Shown: positions 40,127-50,046 of the stretch, piece by piece
Layout: every line of letters begins with the position of its first letter
Position numbering within the stretch: position 1 is the first letter of the stretch
NCBI GenBank assembly: GCA_022842845.1
Contig: JALHOT010000013.1
Coordinates: 1-64,000 of the forward strand
Direction of reading: 5' to 3'
Length of the DNA stretch: 64,000 nt
Source: Cyclobacteriaceae bacterium
GTDB lineage: Bacteria > Bacteroidota > Bacteroidia > Cytophagales > Cyclobacteriaceae
The notes under the pieces: model-generated
Seen by the model: only the letters and a program-made list of their open reading frames with translations
The model's database searches: none
What the model was told of the DNA's origin: nothing
Program-made: the position numbers and the translations under genes

Positions 40127-41791
40127 ATGAAAAAACTTGACAAGTTCATTCTCCAGTCCTTCATAGGCCCCTTCATACTCACTTTTTTAGTGGTCGTTTT
40201 CATTTTATTGATGCAGCACATGCTCAAATATTTTGATGACATCATTGGCAAAGGATTGGATTGGACAACCATAGGTCAGTTGTTATTTTACTTTGGTATT
40301 TTCATGATGCCTGTGGCCATGCCCCTGGCTGTTTTGCTGGCGTCACTTATCACTTTTGGGAACTTGGGTGAACACTTCGAACTGACAGCCATTAAAGCCT
40401 CTGGTGTATCGCTCACAAGAATACTCAGGCCCATTTTCTTTTTTGTACTACTCTTAACAGGTATTGCTTTCTATACTAATAATTACCTGGTACCCAATGC
40501 TGCTTTAGAGGCCTATAGTCTCATGTATGATATTAAACAGAAAAAACCAGCCCTTGAAATTCGTGAGGGTACTTTCTACAATGGAATTCCTGATGTCAGC
40601 ATTAAGGTAGATGAAAAGTTTGCTGATGATGATGATGCATTGAAGGGTGTTATTATTTATGACCACCGTAAAAATGATGGAAATAAGGAAGTAACCATTG
40701 CTGATTCTGGCAGAATGACAACTTTTAATAATGAGCAGTACTTAAAATTGGAATTGTTCAACGGCTATTACTATGCTGAAGGCGCCACAACCGAGCGCGA
40801 TATGACAGGGCAAACCAGATCCAATGACTTGACAGAAAAGGAAACCTTAAGTCGCACAAAATTTGCTAAATCCCAAGTGGTTTTCGACTTGTCTTCCTTT
40901 CAACTAAACAGGACCGATCAGCGATGGTTTCAGAGCGACCGGATGATGCGCAACATGAAAGAGTTGCAGGGAGATATTGATTCGGTTAATTCGTTGATCT
41001 ACGATATCCAAATAGCCTACCATAAATCCAGGTCCACACTCTTTATGTACTATCTCCGCAACGATAGTATTATGTTACCCACGGATCTGTTACTATTTGA
41101 GGCTTATAAAGATTCCATGATTAGGATTGAGCAGGCTAAAGCCCAGGAGCTGTCTAAAGCTGATAGTCTTAAGCCAGAAAGAAAATCCAAGGTTGAAAAG
41201 CCAACCTTTAGCGACTACCGTAGCGAGAAGACCATTGCTAAACTTGAAAGGAGGACCCGTACAAGAAAACAAAAACCAATGAGCGTAGATACCTCACGAC
41301 TGGCTCTTAACCTGGATAGTCTGTTGGCAACCCCTGTGACAATAGAGCTTGCACAATCCGCTGCCAATTACGCCCGGCAGGCTAAAACCCAAATTGCGAC
41401 AAGTTTGGAGTATGAGACCAACCATGCGAAAAGTAAAGTAGTGTTTGAGGTTCAATGGAATAAAATTCTCTCTAATTCTGTGGCCTGTATCGTTATGTTT
41501 TTGATAGGTGCTCCCCTCGGGGCTATTATTAAGAGGGGGGGGTTGGGTGTGCCATTCCTGGTTTCAATTCTATTCTTTATTATCTTCTATTTACTAACCA
41601 TGCAGGGCGAGAAATTGGCTAAAAATGGGGTGGTATCAGCTTTGGGGGGTGTTTGGGCGGCCGATTTTATCCTTTTGATTATTGGTCTTTTTTTCCTGAG
41701 ACAGTCCAGGTTAGACGCGCGATTATTTGAAAGCGACTTCTATTTGGTGGTTTTTGATAAGCTGAAAACACGATTTTCGAAGAAAAATTGA
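40127..41791 (+). CDS. LptF/LptG-family permease
   Basis: 'LDKFILQSFIGPFILTFLVVVFILLMQHMLKYFDDIIGKGL', C-terminal TM block 'GAPLGAIIKRGGLGVPFLVSILFFIIFY'. Confidence 0.92.
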   Translation: MKKLDKFILQSFIGPFILTFLVVVFILLMQHMLKYFDDIIGKGLDWTTIGQLLFYFGIFMMPVAMPLAVLLASLITFGNLGEHFELTAIKASGVSLTRILRPIFFFVLLLTGIAFYTNNYLVPNAALEAYSLMYDIKQKKPALEIREGTFYNGIPDVSIKVDEKFADDDDALKGVIIYDHRKNDGNKEVTIADSGRMTTFNNEQYLKLELFNGYYYAEGATTERDMTGQTRSNDLTEKETLSRTKFAKSQVVFDLSSFQLNRTDQRWFQSDRMMRNMKELQGDIDSVNSLIYDIQIAYHKSRSTLFMYYLRNDSIMLPTDLLLFEAYKDSMIRIEQAKAQELSKADSLKPERKSKVEKPTFSDYRSEKTIAKLERRTRTRKQKPMSVDTSRLALNLDSLLATPVTIELAQSAANYARQAKTQIATSLEYETNHAKSKVVFEVQWNKILSNSVACIVMFLIGAPLGAIIKRGGLGVPFLVSILFFIIFYLLTMQGEKLAKNGVVSALGGVWAADFILLIIGLFFLRQSRLDARLFESDFYLVVFDKLKTRFSKKN

Positions 41792-41874
41792 CTTAAAACG
41801 TTATCCTTCAGGCAAATTGCTTGTAGAAATAATGTTTTTCACTACTTTTGCAGCCTGAATAAAGTGAAAAAGCA

Positions 41875-42150
41875 ATGATTTTGACATCTGCCAGCAAAAA
41901 AGACATTTTCAAGAAGCACGGTTTTAACAAATCTGAAAAAGATACAGGTTCACCTGAATCTCAGGTAGCGCTTTTCACAGAGCGTATCAACCACATCACA
42001 GAACATTTGAAAGAAAACAAGAAAGACTTCGCTTCCCAGCAAGGTCTTATTAAATTAGTAGGTAAGCGTAAGAGATTACTTAGCTATTTAATGAACACCA
42101 ATATCGATCGCTACAGAGCGATTCTTGCTGAGCTAAACCTTCGCAAGTAA
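41875..42150 (+). CDS. rpsO: 30S ribosomal protein S15
   Basis: 'DTGSPESQVALFTERINHITEHLKENKKDFASQQGLIKLVGKRKRLLSYL'. Confidence 0.98.
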   Translation: MILTSASKKDIFKKHGFNKSEKDTGSPESQVALFTERINHITEHLKENKKDFASQQGLIKLVGKRKRLLSYLMNTNIDRYRAILAELNLRK

Positions 42151-42168
42151 TTTAAACCAACTACAAAT

Positions 42169-42195
42169 AGGGAACCCTTTCAAGGTTCCCTTTTT
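42169..42195 (+). terminator. Terminator-like hairpin between rpsO and pnp
   Basis: AGGGAACC-CTTTCAA-GGTTCCCTTTTT. Confidence 0.8.
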
Positions 42196-42253
42196 GCGTT
42201 TTTAAACAAAGCTGTTTTGCCCTTTCAAAGCAGCTATTCTATCCAAAAATTGT

Positions 42254-44416
42254 ATGAAACCAATTGTAATAACAAAAACCTGCAAGCTGCCCGATGGACG
42301 TGAGATTTCCATCGAAACAGGTAAACTAGCCCGTCAGGCTGACGGTGCTGTTGTACTACGCATGGGTAACACCATGATTTTAGCTACCGTAGTAGCCAAC
42401 CAAGAAGCAAAAGAAGGTGTAGACTTTCTGCCGCTTTCTGTCGATTACCAAGAGAAATTTGCAGCCACCGGTAAAATTCCCGGAGGCTTTTTAAAGCGCG
42501 AAAGCAAGCTGTCTGATTATGAAATTCTGATCAGCCGTTTGGTTGACAGAGCCATTCGCCCGCTTTTCCCAAGCGATTATCACGCAGATGTGCAAATAGC
42601 ACTTTCTTTAATTTCTGGTGATGAAAATGCATTGCCTGATGGATTGGCGGCTTTTGCAGCCTCAGCAGCCTTGTCTGTAACCGATATTCCTTTCGATGGT
42701 CCTATTTCAGAAGTTCGCGTAGCTCGCATCAATGGCAACTTTGTCATTAACCCAACATTAAAGGACAAAGAAACTGCCGACATCGATTTGATCGTAGCCG
42801 CTTCCATGGATAAACTATTGATGGTGGAGGGTGAAATGAAAGAAGTAAGCGAAGACGATATGGTCGAAGCCCTTCGTGTGGCCCATGAAGCCATTAAGGA
42901 ACAGTGTAAACTTCAGGTGGAATTGACTAAGGCCTTAGGTAAAGAAACTAAGCGCACATACAACCACGAGAAGAACGATGAAGAATTGAAAAAACAACTG
43001 TGGGATCTTTTATACCCTAAAGCGTATGAAGTAGCCTGCAGACTAACTGCCAACAAGAGTGAGCGTGCAGAGGCTTTTCATAAAGTAGAAGAAGAATACC
43101 TGGCTTCCTTGGCTGTAGATTCTACCATCGACAAATCATTGGTTAAGAAGTACTACCACGAAATTCAGAACAAGGCTTCTCGTAACCTTACCTTAGAAAA
43201 AGGTTTGCGTTTGGATGGTCGTAAGACTAATCAGATCCGCGATATCTGGAGTGAAGTAGATTACCTGCCTTCAGCACATGGTTCTGCTATTTTCACCCGT
43301 GGTGAAACACAATCATTGACTACTGTTACCCTTGGTACTAAACTCGATCAGCAAATGATTGATGGTGCTATGTTCGAAGGTTCTAACAAGTTCATTTTGC
43401 ATTATAACTTCCCTGGTTTTTCTACTGGTGAAGTAAAACCTAACCGTGGTCCTGGCAGACGCGAAGTGGGCCATGGCAATTTGGCTTTGCGTGCATTAAA
43501 GCAGGTAATCCCTGCTGATGCTGAAAACCCTTACACAATCCGTGTTGTATCAGATATTCTCGAGTCAAATGGTTCTTCATCAATGGCTACCGTTTGTGCA
43601 GGTACTTTAGCTTTGATGGATGCTGGTGTGCCGATCAGCGGCCCAGTTTCTGGTATTGCTATGGGTATGATTTCCGATAGCAAAACAGGTAAATATGCAA
43701 TCCTCTCTGATATCCTTGGTGATGAAGATCACCTGGGTGATATGGACTTTAAAGTTACCGGTACAGAAAAGGGTATTACTGCTTGTCAGATGGACTTAAA
43801 AGTGGATGGCCTTACCTATGAAACCCTTCGCGAGGCTCTTTTACAAGCCAAAGAGGGTCGTCTTCATATCTTAAATGAAATGAAGAAGACAATTACTAAG
43901 CCAAACACAGATCTTAAGCCTCATGCCCCTCGTGCAGTAACCATCACCATCGATAAAGATCAGATTGGTGCGGTAATCGGCCCAGGAGGTAAAGTGGTGC
44001 AGGATATACAGGCTACTTCTGGTGCAACCGTAGTGATTGAAGAAGTAGGTAATAAAGGCGTTGTAAGCGTATTTGCTACCAGCAAAGAATCGATGGATAA
44101 GGCTGTAGGCCGTATCAAGGGTATCGTGGCGATTCCTGAGGTAGGCGAAGTTTATACAGGAAAAGTTAAATCAATTGTGCAATTTGGCGCCTTCGTGGAA
44201 TTCATGCCTGGCAAGGATGGATTACTGCACATCTCTGAAATCAAATGGGACCGTCTCGAAACCATGGATGGTGTACTGGAAGTAGGAGAGGAATTGCAGG
44301 TTAAATTGGTAGAAATCGACAAGAAAACCGGTAAATACCGCTTGTCAAGAAAAGTACTTTTACCAAGACCCGATAAAAAAGAAGGTGCTCCGGCTCCAAC
44401 TTCTCCAGCAAACTAA
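42254..44416 (+). CDS. pnp: Polyribonucleotide nucleotidyltransferase
   Basis: RNase PH domains ('[15 protein letters not shown]', '[22 protein letters not shown]'), KH '[16 protein letters not shown]', S1 domain. Confidence 0.98.
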   Translation: MKPIVITKTCKLPDGREISIETGKLARQADGAVVLRMGNTMILATVVANQEAKEGVDFLPLSVDYQEKFAATGKIPGGFLKRESKLSDYEILISRLVDRAIRPLFPSDYHADVQIALSLISGDENALPDGLAAFAASAALSVTDIPFDGPISEVRVARINGNFVINPTLKDKETADIDLIVAASMDKLLMVEGEMKEVSEDDMVEALRVAHEAIKEQCKLQVELTKALGKETKRTYNHEKNDEELKKQLWDLLYPKAYEVACRLTANKSERAEAFHKVEEEYLASLAVDSTIDKSLVKKYYHEIQNKASRNLTLEKGLRLDGRKTNQIRDIWSEVDYLPSAHGSAIFTRGETQSLTTVTLGTKLDQQMIDGAMFEGSNKFILHYNFPGFSTGEVKPNRGPGRREVGHGNLALRALKQVIPADAENPYTIRVVSDILESNGSSSMATVCAGTLALMDAGVPISGPVSGIAMGMISDSKTGKYAILSDILGDEDHLGDMDFKVTGTEKGITACQMDLKVDGLTYETLREALLQAKEGRLHILNEMKKTITKPNTDLKPHAPRAVTITIDKDQIGAVIGPGGKVVQDIQATSGATVVIEEVGNKGVVSVFATSKESMDKAVGRIKGIVAIPEVGEVYTGKVKSIVQFGAFVEFMPGKDGLLHISEIKWDRLETMDGVLEVGEELQVKLVEIDKKTGKYRLSRKVLLPRPDKKEGAPAPTSPAN

Positions 44417-44474
44417 CGTTGACAGGAACTAAGAAATAGCTTTATATTGTTGAACCGTAGCACGCAAGAATTGA

Positions 44475-45338
44475 ATGAGACAGCTTAAGATCAGCAAACA
44501 GATTACTAACCGCGAAAGCCAATCGCTGGATAAGTATCTACAGGAAATCGGTAAGGTGGACTTGCTTACACCCGATGAAGAAGTAGAACTGGCAAAACGC
44601 ATCAAAGAAGGCGATCAGATTGCCCTTGAAAAATTAACCAAGGCCAATTTGCGTTTCGTGGTGTCAGTAGCGAAACAATATCAAAATCAGGGACTTTCTT
44701 TAGGTGATTTGATCAACGAAGGAAACCTTGGCTTGATTAAGGCTGCTCAGCGTTTTGATGAAACCCGTGGTTTTAAATTTATTTCCTACGCTGTATGGTG
44801 GATTCGTCAATCCATCTTGCAAGCATTGGCAGAACAATCTCGTATTGTTCGTCTGCCGCTGAACCGCGTAGGCTCCCTGAATAAAATCTCAAAAACTTTC
44901 TCTGAACTGGAACAGAAATACGAACGTGAACCTTCACCAGAAGAATTAGCGGAAGTACTAGATGTTTCTACAGCCGAAGTAGTAGATACCATGAAGATCT
45001 CTGGTCGTCACGTATCCATGGATGCACCATTCGTGCAAGGTGAAGAAAATAGTTTGTTAGATGTGTTGGAGAACGACAGTGAAGAAACACCAGACTCTGG
45101 TCTGATGAATGACTCATTGCGCAAAGAAGTGCAACGTGCATTGTCTACACTAACCCAGCGCGAGGCCGATGTCATCACCCTTTACTTCGGTTTGAATGGC
45201 GAACACGCTATGACACTTGAAGAAATTGGCGAGAAATTTAATTTGACACGCGAACGCGTACGTCAGATTAAAGAGAAGGCCATCCGCAGATTAAGACATA
45301 CATCCAGAAGCAAGGCATTGAAACCTTATCTTGGATAA
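44475..45338 (+). CDS. rpoD: Primary sigma-70 factor (RpoD/SigA, short Bacteroidota type)
   Basis: '[53 protein letters not shown]', region 4 '[28 protein letters not shown]'. Confidence 0.97.
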   Translation: MRQLKISKQITNRESQSLDKYLQEIGKVDLLTPDEEVELAKRIKEGDQIALEKLTKANLRFVVSVAKQYQNQGLSLGDLINEGNLGLIKAAQRFDETRGFKFISYAVWWIRQSILQALAEQSRIVRLPLNRVGSLNKISKTFSELEQKYEREPSPEELAEVLDVSTAEVVDTMKISGRHVSMDAPFVQGEENSLLDVLENDSEETPDSGLMNDSLRKEVQRALSTLTQREADVITLYFGLNGEHAMTLEEIGEKFNLTRERVRQIKEKAIRRLRHTSRSKALKPYLG

Positions 45339-45365
45339 TGTTGTTCAGATAGTAAGTTGAATCAG

Positions 45366-45396
45366 AAGGGTCTCGCAAGAGGCCTTTCCTTTTTGT
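45366..45396 (+). terminator. Rho-independent terminator after rpoD
   Basis: AAGGGTCTC-GCAA-GAGGCCTTT stem (wobble pairs) followed by CCTTTTT. Confidence 0.7.
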
Positions 45397-45457
45397 AGAA
45401 ATTATAGATTGTCAATCCCAGGTTTGTTTAAATCAAACCGCTTATTAACAAAAGATT

Positions 45458-46411
45458 ATGGAACGCGAACACATTCAAGTACTGATCATTGGTTCAGGGC
45501 CCGCAGGTTACACGGCTGCTATTTATGCAGCAAGAGCTGGTTTAAAACCAGTGCTTTACACTGGGGGGCAACCCGGTGGCCAGTTAACCACCACTAACGA
45601 TGTTGAAAATTTCCCTGGTTATCCCGAGGGCATTAACGGTCCGCAGATGATGATGGATTTGCAAAAGCAGGCGGAGCGTTTTGGCACCCAAGTGCGTTAC
45701 GGTTTAGTAACCGGTGTTGACTTCTCTGGCTATCCCCATAAACTTACCATTGATGAGAAGACTGAAGTGATCGCTGACACCGTCATTATTTCAACCGGTG
45801 CCACCGCCAAATATTTAGGTATTCCTTCCGAAGAAACGTATGTCAATAAAGGTGTTTCGGCTTGTGCTGTGTGCGATGGTTATTTTTACAGAGGTAAAGA
45901 AGTGGCTGTAGTAGGTGCTGGCGATTCAGCAGCAGAAGAGGCTACTTACCTAGCTAAGCTTTGTACTAAAGTGCACCTGATTGTGCGCAGAGACGAGATG
46001 CGTGCTTCTAAAATTATGCAGCAACGCGTAGTCAATACACCCAACATTGAAATCCATTGGAACAGTGAAACAGAAGAAATTCTGGGTGATGATAGTGGTG
46101 TAACGGGTGCACGCATTGTCAATAAGAAGACTGGCGAAAAGAAAAACCTATCAGTACAAGGTTTCTTCCTGGCTATAGGCCACAAACCTAATACAGACAT
46201 CTTTAAGGGCTTTATTGATATGGATGAGACTGGATACATCAAAGTACAACCTGGTTCAACCAAAACTAATGTAGAAGGTGTATTTGCTGTTGGTGATGCA
46301 GCAGATAAAGTATACCGTCAGGCGATTACCGCTGCCGGTACCGGTTGTATGGGTGCTTTAGATGCCGAGAAATTCTTACAAGCAAAAGAAGCCGAACTTT
46401 CTCACGCTTAA
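45458..46411 (+). CDS. trxB: Thioredoxin-disulfide reductase
   Basis: 'IIGSGPAGYTAAIYAARAGL', active site 'SACAVCDGYFYRGKEVAVVGAGDSAAEEA'. Confidence 0.97.
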   Translation: MEREHIQVLIIGSGPAGYTAAIYAARAGLKPVLYTGGQPGGQLTTTNDVENFPGYPEGINGPQMMMDLQKQAERFGTQVRYGLVTGVDFSGYPHKLTIDEKTEVIADTVIISTGATAKYLGIPSEETYVNKGVSACAVCDGYFYRGKEVAVVGAGDSAAEEATYLAKLCTKVHLIVRRDEMRASKIMQQRVVNTPNIEIHWNSETEEILGDDSGVTGARIVNKKTGEKKNLSVQGFFLAIGHKPNTDIFKGFIDMDETGYIKVQPGSTKTNVEGVFAVGDAADKVYRQAITAAGTGCMGALDAEKFLQAKEAELSHA

Positions 46412-46428
46412 AATTTAGTAGCTAATTG

Positions 46429-46471
46429 GCAGTAGGCAAAGTCAAGGTCGCCACTGTTCATTGCCTACTGC
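46429..46471. repeat. Intergenic inverted repeat (11-bp perfect arms)
   Basis: GCAGTAGGCAA (46429-46439) and TTGCCTACTGC (46461-46471). Confidence 0.75.
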
Positions 46472-46483
46472 TTATTGAAGAAC

Positions 46484-47203
46484 ATGAAACTAGACATACT
46501 CGTCATAGCGGCCCATCCTGATGATGCTGAGCTTGGTTGTGGAGGCACTATTGCCAAGCATACTAAGAGTGGTTTAAAGGTGGGAATACTTGACCTGACA
46601 AGAGGAGAACTCGGTACGCGTGGCACAATACAAACCCGCGAACAAGAGGCCAAAGTTGCTTCCACTGTTTTAGGAATTCAGGTAAGAGAAAACCTTGGTC
46701 TTGCAGATGGTTTTTTTAAGAATGATAAAGAAAGTCAACTGGCAATTGTTCAGAAAATCCGCACATACCAGCCTGACATTATTTTGGCCAACGCCATCCG
46801 CGATCGCCATCCCGACCACGGGAAAGGTGCAGAGCTGGCCGCTGATGCTTGCTTCTTAGCGGGCTTGACAAAGATAGAGACTAAAGATACTTCGGGTAAT
46901 TTACAAAAAGCTTGGAGACCGGGGCAAGTGTATCATTATATACAAAGTCAGTATATACAACCAGATTTTATCATTGACGTAACAGAGGAGTGGGATCAAA
47001 AGATGGCCTCTATTAAAGCCTACAAAACTCAGTTCTTTAGCAGCGATAGTTCAGAGCCTCAAACTTTTATTTCAAGGCCAGAGTTTATTAATTTTTTAGA
47101 AGGAAGGGCCATTGAGCTGGGAAATATTGCGGGTATTAAGTATGCTGAAGGCTTTACAACGCATCGCTATCCGGTAGTGAATAAACTGACAGATTTATAC
47201 TAA
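46484..47203 (+). CDS. bshB1: Bacillithiol biosynthesis deacetylase BshB1
   Basis: 'MKLDILVIAAHPDDAELGCGGTIAKHTKSGLKVGILDLTRGELGTRGT'; LmbE-like fold; ATG at 46484 preferred. Confidence 0.94.
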   Translation: MKLDILVIAAHPDDAELGCGGTIAKHTKSGLKVGILDLTRGELGTRGTIQTREQEAKVASTVLGIQVRENLGLADGFFKNDKESQLAIVQKIRTYQPDIILANAIRDRHPDHGKGAELAADACFLAGLTKIETKDTSGNLQKAWRPGQVYHYIQSQYIQPDFIIDVTEEWDQKMASIKAYKTQFFSSDSSEPQTFISRPEFINFLEGRAIELGNIAGIKYAEGFTTHRYPVVNKLTDLY

Positions 47204-47204
47204 T

Positions 47205-47588
47205 ATGGCAAGAAAGAATTTTTCCAGTGGCGCCAAATGGGAAGACATCGTTGGCTATTCCCGTGCAGTACAGGTAGGTAATACCTTAGAGGTTACTGGC
47301 ACAGTGGCCGCGGATGAAAATGGAGTTGTTGGTAAAGGGGATATGTACGCGCAGACAAAGTTTGCCCTGCAAAAAATTGAAAAGGTGGTAAAAGAAGCAG
47401 GGTTTAGCATGGAAGATGTAGTGCGTACCCGGCTCTTTGTGACTGACATTCATAAATGGGAGGAAGCAGGTAAAGCCCATGCTGAATTTTTCAGCACTAT
47501 TAAGCCCTGCACCACCCTGCTGGAGGTGAGTAAACTGATCGAACCAGATTATTTAATTGAGATAGAGGCTACCCTAATTAAGCCTTAA
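47205..47588 (+). CDS. RidA/YjgF-family protein
   Basis: 'YSRAVQVGNTLEVTGTVAADENG...QTKFALQKIEKVVKEAGFSMEDVVRTRLFVTDI'. Confidence 0.93.
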   Translation: MARKNFSSGAKWEDIVGYSRAVQVGNTLEVTGTVAADENGVVGKGDMYAQTKFALQKIEKVVKEAGFSMEDVVRTRLFVTDIHKWEEAGKAHAEFFSTIKPCTTLLEVSKLIEPDYLIEIEATLIKP

Positions 47589-47593
47589 TCAGT

Positions 47594-48790
47594 TTAGAAC
47601 TTTTTCAATGCCATTGCTGCTACTGTTTCTCCAATGGAAAGTGAGGAAGTTGCAGCAGGAGAGGGTGCATTGCAGACGTTGATTACATGTTTTTCCTCAA
47701 GTATCATAAAATCATCCACTAGTCCTCCACTTCTGTCACAGGCCTGTGCCCGCACACCAGCACCGCCTTCTACTAGATCCTGTTCCTGAATCTCAGGCAC
47801 CAGTTTTTGCAAAGCCTTGGTAAAAGCTGCTTTCGAAAATGAACGATACATTTCGCCAAGACCAGTCTTCCAGTATTTCGCCATTACTTTTTGAAACCCC
47901 GGCCATGCCAAGGATTCGGCAAGCTCACGTACATTAATATCAGATTTCTTATAACCCTCCCGTTGAAAAGCTAACACTGCATTAGGTCCTGCCTCTACAC
48001 CACCTTTCATCATGCGGGTGAAGTGAACGCCCAGGAAGGGGAAGTTTGGATCTGGTACAGGATAGATCAGATTCTTTACTAAATATTCCTTCTCTTTTTT
48101 TAGTTTAAAATATTCACCACGGAACGGTATAATCTTTACATCTACATTTTTAGAGGTGAGGCGGGCTACTTTATCTGAATACAAGCCTGCGCAATTGATA
48201 ACTAATGAAGCATTGTAAGTACCTTTTTGCGTAACCACCACTTGCGTGCCTTGATTTTCCTGAATATCAATTACTTTTTCACCAAAGCGAATTTCTCCGC
48301 CTTGCTGTTGAATGAGTTCTGCATATTTTCTGGCAACAACAGCATAATCCACTATACCGGTTTGCGGCACAAAGATGCCCGCAATACCAGCCACATGTGG
48401 TTCGTATTCTTTTAATTGTTCTTTACTTAGGTCTAGAAGGCCGGTGAGGCCGTTCTGACGGCCTCTTTCACCAATGCTTTTGAGGGCTTGCAATTCGCTG
48501 ACATCTGTGGCAACAATGATTTTGCCACATAGATCGAATGGTACATCATTTTTCTGACAGAAGTCGATGAGCTGATGGTATCCGTTAATGCAATTACTCG
48601 CCTTGAGGCTTCCGGGTTTGTAATAAATACCAGAGTGAATCACTCCGCTATTGTTACCCGTCTGGTGCTTGGCTACCTCAGATTCTTTTTCGATAACCAA
48701 TACCTTTTTGTGGTGAGGTGCGGCAGACAAGCGGAGTGCTGTGGCTAAGCCTACAATACCTCCTCCAACAATGATGCAATCAAATTTCAT
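47594..48790 (-). CDS. lhgO: L-2-hydroxyglutarate oxidase
   Basis: FAD motif 'DCIIVGGGIVGLATALRL', 'QTGNNSGVIHSGIYYKPGSLKA', 'IIPFRGEYFKL', 'GGAGVRAQACDRSGGLVDDF'. Confidence 0.93.
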   Translation of the reverse strand: MKFDCIIVGGGIVGLATALRLSAAPHHKKVLVIEKESEVAKHQTGNNSGVIHSGIYYKPGSLKASNCINGYHQLIDFCQKNDVPFDLCGKIIVATDVSELQALKSIGERGRQNGLTGLLDLSKEQLKEYEPHVAGIAGIFVPQTGIVDYAVVARKYAELIQQQGGEIRFGEKVIDIQENQGTQVVVTQKGTYNASLVINCAGLYSDKVARLTSKNVDVKIIPFRGEYFKLKKEKEYLVKNLIYPVPDPNFPFLGVHFTRMMKGGVEAGPNAVLAFQREGYKKSDINVRELAESLAWPGFQKVMAKYWKTGLGEMYRSFSKAAFTKALQKLVPEIQEQDLVEGGAGVRAQACDRSGGLVDDFMILEEKHVINVCNAPSPAATSSLSIGETVAAMALKKF

Positions 48791-48860
48791 CTAAGAATTT
48801 TTCTCAAATCTAATGCTATTGGTCTGAAAATTTAGTTGATTTCTATAGAATGGATAAAAG

Positions 48861-49364
48861 TTATTTGCTTTCAAGAAAATTCAGCGAGGCGCTATTGAGG
48901 CAGTAACGCAGGCCTGTGGGTTTGGGGCCGTCAGGAAAAACATGGCCTAAATGACCACCACAACGGCTGCAAACAACTTCTTCGCGTGTCATGCCATAGC
49001 TCTTATCGATAATGATGCTCACATTCTCATTTTTGACGGGCTGATAAAAGCTCGGCCAGCCAGTTCCAGATTCAAATTTTGTATCAGAGGTAAAGAGCAC
49101 TTGTTGACAGGCTGCACAAGCGTAAGTGCCTTTTTTGTGATTGTCCCAGTATTTACCAGTAAAAGCCGGTTCGGTGCCTTTTTCTCTTAATATGTGAAAT
49201 TGTTCAGGAGAGAGTAATTTTTTCCAATCCTCGATTGTTTTCCTTACAGGATATTCAACAGCCTGCTTTTGTGTATCCGCAGCCTTTTCCTTTTTACCCT
49301 GAGCGCAAGCCATCAAGGTGTTGATCAAAATGATAGTGGAGATGAGATAGGACATGGATTTCAT
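48861..49364 (-). CDS. msrB: Peptide-methionine (R)-S-oxide reductase, lipoprotein-like
   Basis: '[31 protein letters not shown]', '[32 protein letters not shown]'; lipobox 'NTLMACAQ'. Confidence 0.96.
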   Translation of the reverse strand: MKSMSYLISTIILINTLMACAQGKKEKAADTQKQAVEYPVRKTIEDWKKLLSPEQFHILREKGTEPAFTGKYWDNHKKGTYACAACQQVLFTSDTKFESGTGWPSFYQPVKNENVSIIIDKSYGMTREEVVCSRCGGHLGHVFPDGPKPTGLRYCLNSASLNFLESK

Positions 49365-49540
49365 ATTTTAGGATGGTTAAATGTAAAACTACTTTACTAT
49401 GGCTGGACATAATGCCAAATGAATAACAAATCAAACTTTCCTTACATGAAAACCAGATAGGTTAAAAAATGTTGCCAAAATCCCGCCAAAGTGGCTTAAT
49501 TTTGGTAGCTTTTGGAAGAAAGCGTATTATTACCTTTCCT

Positions 49541-50044
49541 ATGAGACGTCTATTGACCTTTACCGGCCTAATCTTGATAGCCTTTACGGCTTCTTCCCAG
49601 GATTATAAACTTCACCCGGTGTACATTTACAGCTTTACCAAATACATCATCTGGCCTGATAATTACAAAGAAGGCGATTTTGAAATATTGGTTTTGGGTG
49701 ATTCACCCATCATGAAAGAATTGAATGCAATGGCAGGTGCTAAAAAAACCCCTGATAACAGAAAAATTACCATTACTAAAATCAATTCTACGTCAGAGAT
49801 TAAAAAATGTAATTTGCTGTTCGTTCCTGCGGGTAAGTCTTCTCTTATCTCAGAGATATTGGCCAAAGTAGGTAACCAATCGATTTTGGTGATAACGGAG
49901 GAAGAAGGTTTAGGCATGAAGGGATCTAATATAAACTTTGTGGTTAAAAGCGGGAAACTTGCCTTTGAATTGAATCAAGGCGCCATGAATAAACAGAACT
50001 TAAAAGCAGCTACTGAATTATCGCGATTAGCAATCCAGATTTAA
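49541..50044 (+). CDS. YfiR-like (DUF4154) protein
   Basis: Signal peptide; 'VYIYSFTKYIIWPDNYKEGDFEILVLGDSPIMKELNAMA'; ATG at 49541 preferred. Confidence 0.8.
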   Translation: MRRLLTFTGLILIAFTASSQDYKLHPVYIYSFTKYIIWPDNYKEGDFEILVLGDSPIMKELNAMAGAKKTPDNRKITITKINSTSEIKKCNLLFVPAGKSSLISEILAKVGNQSILVITEEEGLGMKGSNINFVVKSGKLAFELNQGAMNKQNLKAATELSRLAIQI

Positions 50045-50046
50045 CA

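Noticed and set aside
44475-45338. Short 287-aa sigma factor as an unusual alternative sigma
   Set aside because: Matches the normal short RpoD/SigA form of Bacteroidota, which lacks region 1.1.
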